NCBI RefSeq assembly: GCF_030403505.1
Contig: NZ_JAUEMJ010000003.1
Coordinates: forward strand, 682,001 to 746,000
From: Glycomyces tritici
GTDB lineage: Bacteria > Actinomycetota > Actinomycetes > Mycobacteriales > Micromonosporaceae
Direction: 5' to 3'
DNA: 64,000 nucleotides
Within the stretch, counting starts at the first letter, position 1. Every line of letters starts with the position of its first letter. The position numbers and the translations under genes are program-made. Below are positions 54,394 to 60,680 of the stretch, piece by piece. The notes below the pieces were generated by a model. That model was not told the DNA's origin. It made no database searches and saw nothing but the letters and a program-made list of their open reading frames with translations.

Positions 54394-55008
54394 ATGCGAA
54401 TTCTCGTCGTGTGCGCGGTCCCCGAGGAAGCCCAGGCCGTCGAGGCCGGGCGCTCACTCCGCCATGAGCTGGACGTCCTCGTCTGCGGTGTCGGTCCGGC
54501 CGCCGCCGCGGCCGCCACGGCCCGGACCATCGCCGAGAACAGCCAGATGGGCCGCGCGTACGACGTGGTCGTGAACGCCGGCATCTGCGGCGCGTTCCGC
54601 GGCAGGGCCCGGATCGGCGACCTCCTCATCGCGACCGACTCGGTGGCCGCCGAGCTCGGCGTCGCCCTCCCCTCGGGCTTCCAGCCGATCGACGAGCTCG
54701 GTTTCGGCACCAACCGGATCGGCTGCAACACCGTCCTCACCGTCGCGGTCGAGGGCGTACGCGGCGAGATCCTCACCTTGGCGTCGATCACCGGCTCTGA
54801 CGAACTCGCCGCGAATCTCGTCAACCGCTACCCCGACGCGATCGGGGAGGCCATGGAGGGCTTCGGTGTGGCGACGGCCGCGCAGCAGGCCGGGCTGCCG
54901 TTCGCGGAGATCCGCGGGGTCTCGAACTTCGTCGGCGACCGCGAGGTCGAGAAGTGGGACTGGGGCGCGGCCCTGAAGTCGCTCACCACCGCGATCAGGG
55001 AGCTGTAG
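54394..55008 (+). CDS. mqnB: Futalosine hydrolase
   Basis: 204 residues of the nucleoside phosphorylase fold: VVNAGICGAFRG, EAMEGFGVATAAQQAGLPF, EIRGVSNFVGDR. MqnB removes adenine or hypoxanthine from futalosine in the alternative menaquinone pathway. The ATG at 54394 fits a leaderless mRNA (TAGCGT 7 nt before); the GTG two codons upstream is an alternative. mqnD follows after 3 nt, so the two are an operon. Confidence 0.9.
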   Translation: MRILVVCAVPEEAQAVEAGRSLRHELDVLVCGVGPAAAAAATARTIAENSQMGRAYDVVVNAGICGAFRGRARIGDLLIATDSVAAELGVALPSGFQPIDELGFGTNRIGCNTVLTVAVEGVRGEILTLASITGSDELAANLVNRYPDAIGEAMEGFGVATAAQQAGLPFAEIRGVSNFVGDREVEKWDWGAALKSLTTAIREL

Positions 55009-55011
55009 CGC

Positions 55012-55857
55012 GTGGACGCATCGAGCACCGGCGCCCCGCTGCACCTGGCGCACTCGCCCTGCCCCAATGACACCTTCATCTACCACGCGTGGACCTCGGG
55101 CCTCATTGACGGCGCCCCGGCGACGCGGCTGACGTTCGCGGACATCGACGTCACCAACACCGCTTGCGCGCGCGGCGAGTTCGACGTCGCGAAGGTCTCG
55201 TACGCGGCCCTGCCGTACCTCGGCGACGAGTGGCGGCTGCTGCCGGCGGGCGGCGCTCTCGGCCGCGGGTGCGGGCCGCTCGTGCTCACCGTCGCCGGGA
55301 CCTCGGTCGCCGACCTGGCCGGGAAGCGCGTGGCCGTGCCTTCGGACCGCAGCACCGCGTTCATGCTGTTCAACCTGTGGCTGCGCGATCTGGGTTCGCC
55401 GGAGGTGGCGTGGGAGGTCGTGCCGTTCGACCAGATCATGCCCGCGGTGCGGGACGGCCGCTTCGACGCCGGCCTGGTGATCCACGAGGCGCGCTTCACC
55501 TACGGCGAGTACGGACTGCGGTCCCTGGTGGACCTCGGCGAGTGGTGGGAGGGGAGCACCGGCTGCCCGATCCCGCTCGGCGCGATCGTCGCGAAGTCCC
55601 ATCTGGACACCGATGCGGTCACCGCCGCGATCCGGGCCTCGCTCGACTACGCGTGGGAGCGCCCGGAGGCGAGCCGCGCCTATGTGGCCGAGCACGCGCA
55701 GGAGATGTCGGACGAGGTGTGCCGCATGCACATCGACCTGTATGTGAACGAGTTCTCGCGGGACCTCGGGGCCGAGGGCCGCTCGGCGGTCGAGCGGCTG
55801 CTGGGCGGCGCGGCCGAGCTCGGGCTGGTCCCGAAGCTGACGATCGCGATCCCGTAG
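55012..55857 (+). CDS. mqnD: 1,4-dihydroxy-6-naphthoate synthase
   Basis: 281 residues with the family signature LHLAHSPCPNDTFIYHAW and the MqnD/periplasmic-binding fold. MqnD converts cyclic de-hypoxanthine futalosine into 1,4-dihydroxy-6-naphthoate, the ring precursor of menaquinone. The GTG start is 3 nt after the mqnB stop. The other mqn genes are not in the window. Confidence 0.93.
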   Translation: MDASSTGAPLHLAHSPCPNDTFIYHAWTSGLIDGAPATRLTFADIDVTNTACARGEFDVAKVSYAALPYLGDEWRLLPAGGALGRGCGPLVLTVAGTSVADLAGKRVAVPSDRSTAFMLFNLWLRDLGSPEVAWEVVPFDQIMPAVRDGRFDAGLVIHEARFTYGEYGLRSLVDLGEWWEGSTGCPIPLGAIVAKSHLDTDAVTAAIRASLDYAWERPEASRAYVAEHAQEMSDEVCRMHIDLYVNEFSRDLGAEGRSAVERLLGGAAELGLVPKLTIAIP

Positions 55858-55970
55858 GGGCGGTCGCGTAGCCGCCCGGTCACCCGAGCGTTCGATTCGG
55901 TTCATCTCGTGTCACGCTAGGCTTGACGGACTCATCAGTTCCCTGCAGACGAGAAGTTCGAGGTTCAGCG

Positions 55971-56369
55971 GTGCCCAGTGGTCGAGTGAAATGGTTCGAC
56001 GCCGAGAAGGGATTCGGATTCGTCTCCCGCGATGACGGCGGCAAGGACGTGTTCGTGCACCGCGACGCGCTGCCCGAAGGCGTCGAGGAACTCGCCAAGG
56101 GCACCAAGGTCGAGTACAGCATCATCGACACCCGCCGCGGGGTCCAGGCGATGGGCGTACACGTCGTGGCCGCCCCGCAGGCCGGTGCGGCCGCCGCGGC
56201 GGAGACGCCGAAGCGCTCGCCCGAGGAGCTGAACAGCCTCCTGCAGGACCTCATCGGCGTGCTCGAGCAGCAGGTCATGCCGCCGCTCGCGCGCGGCCGG
56301 CGCCCGGACCGCAAGACCGGCGCGAAGATCGCCGAACTGCTCCGCGCGGTCGCAGGCGACCTCGAGTAG
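55971..56369 (+). CDS. Cold-shock-domain protein with C-terminal helical extension
   Basis: 132 residues. The N-terminal cold-shock domain (about 1-65) has RNP1 KGFGFV and RNP2 VFVHRDAL, the single-stranded nucleic-acid binding motifs. An Ala-rich linker and a helical tail (about 80-132; ELNSLLQDLIGVLEQQVMPPL) make it twice the length of CspA, as in a common actinobacterial subgroup. The GTG at 55971 has GAGG upstream. CCCTCGAGTAGCACCGGC at 56423-56440 nearly repeats the gene's last codons and stop. Confidence 0.85.
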   Translation: MPSGRVKWFDAEKGFGFVSRDDGGKDVFVHRDALPEGVEELAKGTKVEYSIIDTRRGVQAMGVHVVAAPQAGAAAAAETPKRSPEELNSLLQDLIGVLEQQVMPPLARGRRPDRKTGAKIAELLRAVAGDLE

Positions 56370-56485
56370 CGCCGGCAGCGCCCTCGCGCACGCCCGCGCC
56401 CCACGCCGAACGTCGCCTTGCGCCCTCGAGTAGCACCGGCGCAGGACCCGCCCCGCGCATTCCGCATTCCGCATTCCGCATTCCG

Positions 56486-56580
56486 ATACCGAGCGTTGCT
56501 CTTGTCTCACTTGATGTCACACCCTGATGTCAGGGTTATAGACCGGGGGCCCATTGTTCGGAACATATCCGGAATGCCCG
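56486..56580 (+). repeat. Left copy of a 95-bp inverted repeat flanking larE
   Basis: This segment, beginning ATACCGAGCGTTG and including TGTCAGGGTTATAGACCGG, then GGAACATATCCGGAAT, matches the reverse complement of 57576-57671 with roughly 90% identity by eye. The gap before it (56370-56485) includes three CGCATTC-type short repeats and nothing else recognised. Confidence 0.85.
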
Positions 56581-56622
56581 TTGAAAACGGGCCAGTGCGC
56601 GCGTCGGGATAGTCTCTGTGAG

Positions 56623-57531
56623 GTGACCTCCCAGGCTCAGGCGACTCCCCCGACGACCGACACCGCCGGTGCCGGCGCCTCCCGCGACCTCGACGGCCCG
56701 CCCGCCGAGCAGGTCGACGCCCTCCTCGGCCGCCTCGCTTCGCTGCCGTCCCTGATGGTGGCGTTCTCGGGCGGCGCCGACTCGGCGTTCCTGCTCGCGG
56801 CGGCCGTGCGGGCGCTCGGGCCCGAGCGGGTCGAGGCTGCGACCGCCGTCTCGCCCTCGCTGCCGCGCATCGAACTCGAGCGCGCCCGCGAGTTCGCGGC
56901 CGGGCTCGGGATCGCGCACCACGCCCCGGCCACCGACGAGCTCTCGCGCGAGGGCTACCGCGCCAACGCCGGAGACCGCTGCTTCTTCTGCAAGACCGAG
57001 CTGATGAGCGTCGTCGCGCCGTTGGCCGCCGAGCGCGGCATCGCCGCGGTCGCCACGGGCACGAACGCCGACGACGTGCGCGCCGGGTTCCGCCCGGGCA
57101 TCCGCGCCGCCGCGAACGCCGGGGCGCTCACGCCGCTGGCCGACGCCGGGCTCAGCAAGACCGAGATCCGCGCCGCTTCGCTGTCGTGGGGTCTGCCCAC
57201 TTGGGACAAGCCGGCGGCGGCCTGCCTCGCGAGCCGCATCGCGTACGGAGTGGAGGTGACGGCGGGCGGGCTCGAGCGCGTCGCCGACGCGGAGTACGCG
57301 CTGCGGCGTGCGCTCACCGAGGCCGCTATTCCGGTGCGTAACCTGCGGGTGCGCGACTTGGGCGGGGACACGGCGAAGGTCGAGATCGACGCCGAACTGG
57401 TGGCGGCGGTGGCCGGGCGGCCGGAGGTGCTCGCGGCTGTCGAGGGCTTCGCCGAGGTGCGCCTGGACGAGCAGGGGTTCCGGTCCGGTGCGATGAACGA
57501 ACTGCTGCCGGATCCCGAGCGCTACCGCTGA
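56623..57531 (+). CDS. larE: LarE-like ATP-dependent sacrificial sulfur transferase
   Basis: 302 residues. A PP-loop ATP pyrophosphatase motif FSGGADSAFL lies at about residues 47-56, followed by CFFCKTEL and the conserved KPAAACLASRIAYG, whose Cys corresponds to the sacrificial Cys of L. plantarum LarE. The family adds sulfur to nickel-pincer precursor of lactate racemase. larB and larC are not in the window, so the substrate may differ. The GTG at 56623 begins the conserved region; an upstream ATG at 56554 lies inside the inverted repeat. The gene is bracketed by 95-bp inverted repeats. Confidence 0.85.
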   Translation: MTSQAQATPPTTDTAGAGASRDLDGPPAEQVDALLGRLASLPSLMVAFSGGADSAFLLAAAVRALGPERVEAATAVSPSLPRIELERAREFAAGLGIAHHAPATDELSREGYRANAGDRCFFCKTELMSVVAPLAAERGIAAVATGTNADDVRAGFRPGIRAAANAGALTPLADAGLSKTEIRAASLSWGLPTWDKPAAACLASRIAYGVEVTAGGLERVADAEYALRRALTEAAIPVRNLRVRDLGGDTAKVEIDAELVAAVAGRPEVLAAVEGFAEVRLDEQGFRSGAMNELLPDPERYR

Positions 57532-57575
57532 GCCGCGAGTCCGGGAGGACTGTTCAGGTTTGCCGCGAGGATTAT

Positions 57576-57671
57576 CGGGATATTCCGGATATGTTCCGCA
57601 CGATGGGCCCCCGGTCTATAACCCTGACATCAGAGTGTGACAGCAAGTGAGACAAGAGTAACGCTCGGTAT
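57576..57671 (-). repeat. Right copy of the inverted repeat flanking larE
   Basis: The reverse complement of this segment matches 56486-56580, with most changes near the inner end. The distance between outer ends is 1186 bp. Confidence 0.85.
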
Positions 57672-57696
57672 TGCTACCGCGGCGCGGTGGGGTGCA

Positions 57697-57989
57697 GAGC
57701 CGCGAGTGAGCGATGCAGCTACTGGCCGCGAGTGCGGCGCGAGGCCGTGAGGCGCGGGGCCGTGAGGCGCGGGGCCGCAAGTGGGTGGCGCGACTACCGG
57801 CCGCCAGTGCGGCGCGAGGCCGTGAGGCGCGGGGCCGCAAGTGGGTGGCGCGACTACCGGCCGCGAACGCGGTGCAGTGGGCGCATGGCCGCGAGTGGGT
57901 GGCGCGACCACTGGACGCAAGTGCGGTGCGAGGCCATTGGATGCGAAGCCGCGGGTGGGTGATGCGACTACCGGCCGCGAGTGAGTGCC
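57697..57989. repeat. 60-bp GC-rich tandem repeats
   Basis: Roughly four to five units of about 60 bp, the best pair being identical over most of the length (GCCGCAAGTGGGTGGCGCGA and GTGCGGCGCGAGGCC are recurrent blocks). Outer units are degenerate. No ORF in either strand looks like a protein. The whole 57532-58435 gap contains no gene. Confidence 0.75.
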
Positions 57990-58022
57990 GCTGGATTCGG
58001 GGCGCTTCTGCGGCGGAGAAGT

Positions 58023-58140
58023 ACCCGGTGAGACGGGCCAGCGGCGATCGTCAGTGGAGGATGAGTCCGAAGATCCGCCTCACCGGGTCCATAACCCCTC
58101 GGGAACCCCTCATTCCCCGAGGCCCCCCACCGTGGGACAT
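58023..58140. other. Densely structured intergenic segment
   Basis: ACCCGGTGAG at 58023 pairs perfectly with CTCACCGGGT at 58079, enclosing GAGTCCGAAGATCCGCC. CCTCGGG at 58097 pairs with CCCGAGG at 58116, and CCCAC pairs with GTGGG at 58126-58136. These may form a structured RNA, but no gene follows for 296 nt on the plus strand. Confidence 0.4.
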
Positions 58141-58255
58141 GAGGCTGAGCGCGCCCTGAACCGTCCCTGGCAATTCCCTGATATAGGGGTGTTCACCTCA
58201 TAACGGGCGGTGTATCTGCATCTATGCCGGAGCCCGCCTAACCATCCCTAATCGA

Positions 58256-58379
58256 CACTCGATCGGTCCTCCTCGCTCGCATTCCCGACGCTTCGGCCAC
58301 TCGATCGGTCTCCCTCGCTCATCTACGCCGCTTCGGCAACTCCATCGGTCTCCCCCTCGTACACTCCCGCCACTTTGGC
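58256..58379. repeat. Three degenerate direct repeats of 40-42 bp
   Basis: Units at 58256-58297, 58298-58337 and 58338-58379 share ACTCGATCGGTC, a pyrimidine-rich middle and a GCTTCGGC end. Confidence 0.65.
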
Positions 58380-58435
58380 CACTCCTTCCCCTCGGTCGGT
58401 CGCTGCCGAGCCCGGTCGACGTGTAGAACGGTCCT

Positions 58436-58882
58436 GTGGAGGTTTCGGGCTGCGCCAGCGCCTACCAGCCGGGGTGCTCGGCCGGCTGCGGCGAGCCGCT
58501 GGGCGCGGCCTGCGGTCCCGGCGGTCCCTGCAATGCGTGCGCGGCGGCGTGCGGCGGGGCGACCGATCCCGGGCCGTTCCATTCGTTCGCGTTGGCGCTC
58601 TTCGGTTTCGGTCGGCTCACGCCCGAGCGTCTGGCCACCGCGCGGGAGCGGCATCGGCCCGGTCCCCGGCGGTTCGGGCTGCGGCTGATCGCGGGCTACC
58701 GGCGGCGGCTCTCGCCGCGCGTGCAGGTAGAGTGCCGGTTCGTGCCGACCTGTTCGGGCTACGGCTACCGGGCCGTCTCCCGGTACGGCCTGTGGGTCGG
58801 CGGGCGGCTCGCGCTCGGGCGGGTACTGCGCTGCCGGCCGGGCGTGACGCCCGGCACCCTTGATCGGGTGCCCGTCCGCTGA
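58436..58882 (+). CDS. yidD: YidD-like membrane insertion factor with Cys-rich N-terminal extension
   Basis: 148 residues. The C-terminal 75 match YidD: LIAGYRRRLSPRV, CRFVPTCSGYGYRAVSRYG and GTLDRVPV. YidD assists YidC in inserting membrane proteins. The first about 60 residues are an extension with seven Cys in 40 positions (GCASAYQPGC, CSAGC, CNAC, AAACGG), absent from ordinary YidD of about 80 residues. The usual rnpA-yidC neighbours are missing. The GTG at 58436 is preceded by TAGAAC at 58423-58428, an imperfect leaderless -10. Confidence 0.8.
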   Translation: MEVSGCASAYQPGCSAGCGEPLGAACGPGGPCNACAAACGGATDPGPFHSFALALFGFGRLTPERLATARERHRPGPRRFGLRLIAGYRRRLSPRVQVECRFVPTCSGYGYRAVSRYGLWVGGRLALGRVLRCRPGVTPGTLDRVPVR

Positions 58883-58904
58883 GGGGCCCGATAAAATCCA
58901 GCGC

Positions 58905-59138
58905 ATGAGTGACTCGAACATCGCCAGCCGCCGGTCCGACAACGCGGGCCGCGACGCGGAGAAGACCCGCAGCCGCGCCGTCAAGCCCGGACACCTGGAG
59001 GTCGGTGAGTTCACGTCCGGCCACATCGGCGCCTCCTCGCCGTTCGGCACGTCGGCGTTCCCGCTGCCCGCCCGCACCGTCTACTACGAGCACTCCGGTC
59101 CGGTCGCCACGCGCGTCCTGGAGGACGAACGCCACTAG
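58905..59138 (+). CDS. Small hydrophilic protein, unknown function
   Basis: 77 residues, highly charged and Ser-rich at the start, with no signal peptide or membrane span. TAAAAT lies 7 nt before ATG 58905, a clear leaderless promoter. The C-terminus (ARTVYYEHSGPVATRVLEDE) looks folded. I do not recognise the family. It follows yidD by 22 nt but has its own promoter. In the 270-bp gap after it only the terminator at 59260 is seen. Confidence 0.65.
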   Translation: MSDSNIASRRSDNAGRDAEKTRSRAVKPGHLEVGEFTSGHIGASSPFGTSAFPLPARTVYYEHSGPVATRVLEDERH

Positions 59139-59259
59139 TGCGGCCTGTCGCACCGATTGCCAAGCCGTGCTCGCCTACGGGATTGAAGAACGGTAATGGT
59201 TCGCTAACGAAACCGCTCTTGACAGGGCGGGAATACTAGGGATTAGTTTCGGATCCCTG

Positions 59260-59292
59260 AAACCGGGGCGGGTACGGCACCCGTCCCGGTTT
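59260..59292 (+). terminator. Terminator before the Pro-rich membrane protein gene
   Basis: AAACCGGGGCGGGT / ACCCGTCCCGGTTT around ACGGC with a G-T pair and a T run following. Confidence 0.75.
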
Positions 59293-59408
59293 AATGTCCG
59301 GTCCGCCTATTCACGCGATGCGGCGCAGGCCGCTGGCACCTTCCGTGGGCCCCTCGGGGGCAAAACCTGAGGGCGACAGGCGCGGCGGGTGCCGGATACG
59401 ATCGATCC

Positions 59409-60422
59409 ATGACGTACCCCCCGCAAGACCCCGCCGGGCAGCCCGGCGGCCAGTACGGGCCTTCCCAGCCCGGCGCCCAGCCGCCCGCGGGAGGCTACGC
59501 CCCCGGGCAGGTCGGCGGCGACGCCTACGCGACCTCGCAGTACTCCGCGCAGCCCCAGTACCCGGGCCAGCCCGACCCCCATGCCCAGTACCCGCAGTAC
59601 GACCCGGCCGCCGGCCAGCAGCTCCCGTACCAGCAGTACGGCGCGCCGCCGGTGCAGCCGAACACCAAGAGCGGTGCGAGCACCGCGTTTCTCGTCATCG
59701 GCGTCGTCCTGCTCATGGCGCTCGGTGCGCTCGGCGGGTACTTCCTCCTCGGTAACGACGACGACGAAGGCAGCATCACCGCCGGGGACGACTCCGCGAC
59801 CGCCGACAACACGCCCGGCGGCGGCGATGGCGAGATCGAGAGCGAGAGCGAGGGCGAGGGCGAGGGCGGCGAGGAGCCGGAGGCTCCGGCCGGACCCTCG
59901 GGGACGCACCTGGAAGTGCCCGCGCTCGGCTCGGTCACGCCGATCCCCGGCGAGGGCTGGGGCCCGTACTTCGGGCCCGGTGAGGCGTACGGCCTGCTGG
60001 ACGATGCCGAGGGCTACTTCCTGCCTCACGGCAACGAGTGGATCTCCTTCTTCGGGGTCGGCGTGTACAACGGCGCCGTGGCCCCGTACGACGCGACCGA
60101 CCTGAACGCGAGCGCGGCCGCCGCCGCGGAGACGTGGCTGGCGGACGGATTCGACACCGTCACGGGCTACCAGATGAGCGAGATCGTGTACACCGAGGTC
60201 GAAGTGGACGGTCGCCCGGGCGTGCTCGCCGAATGGCGCAACTCCTGGACCGAGTCGCCTGACACCGAGGACCTGTTCGAGGACACCGCGATCGTGGTCG
60301 TAGACGTGGACGGCGTGAACGGCTTCATCGGCCTCGCCAGCGTCTCGGAGTCGGCCGAGTCCCTGTACGGCCCGGCGGTCGAGGCGCTCCTGGCGACCGA
60401 CTTCGACGCCGACACCGCCTGA
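59409..60422 (+). CDS. Pro/Gln/Tyr-rich single-span membrane protein, unknown function
   Basis: 337 residues. A disordered Pro/Gln/Gly/Tyr-rich cytoplasmic part (1-88) precedes one membrane span (about 92-112, TAFLVIGVVLLMALGALGGYF), an acidic linker (DDDEG; EGEGEGGEE) and an outside domain (about 160-337). No catalytic motif is seen. The layout is common among actinobacterial cell-envelope proteins. TACGAT lies 6 nt before ATG 59409, so the mRNA is probably leaderless. A GGGCCGC/GCGGCCC hairpin at 60439-60462 follows the stop. Confidence 0.7.
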   Translation: MTYPPQDPAGQPGGQYGPSQPGAQPPAGGYAPGQVGGDAYATSQYSAQPQYPGQPDPHAQYPQYDPAAGQQLPYQQYGAPPVQPNTKSGASTAFLVIGVVLLMALGALGGYFLLGNDDDEGSITAGDDSATADNTPGGGDGEIESESEGEGEGGEEPEAPAGPSGTHLEVPALGSVTPIPGEGWGPYFGPGEAYGLLDDAEGYFLPHGNEWISFFGVGVYNGAVAPYDATDLNASAAAAAETWLADGFDTVTGYQMSEIVYTEVEVDGRPGVLAEWRNSWTESPDTEDLFEDTAIVVVDVDGVNGFIGLASVSESAESLYGPAVEALLATDFDADTA

Positions 60423-60513
60423 GCGGTGAATTCTTCGAGGGCCGCGCCTACGGGTGCGGCCCTTCGTCGTCCGGTCTTACCTGCGGTCCGGAACCTGGTC
60501 CGAGGCGTGTTTT

Positions 60514-60625
60514 CGGTTGCGGCCCTTCGTCCAGGCCGTGCTTCGGTTGCGGCCCTTCGTCCAGGCCGTGCCTCGGTTGCGGCCCTTCGTCCAGGCCGTG
60601 CCTCGGTTGCGGCGCTTCCTCTTCC
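60514..60625. repeat. 30-bp tandem repeats between convergent genes
   Basis: Units starting at 60514, 60544 and 60574 share CGGTTGCGGCCCTTCGTCCA and then GGCCGTG, and a partial fourth starts at 60604. The TGCGGCCCTTCGTC part also occurs as the 3' arm of the hairpin at 60439-60462, so the array may be an expansion of a terminator sequence. Confidence 0.8.
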
Positions 60626-60680
60626 ATGCCTCGCCCGCCGGTGCGGCCTGGGTCGTCCTGAGGTTCGCGGCGCTTCGGCC

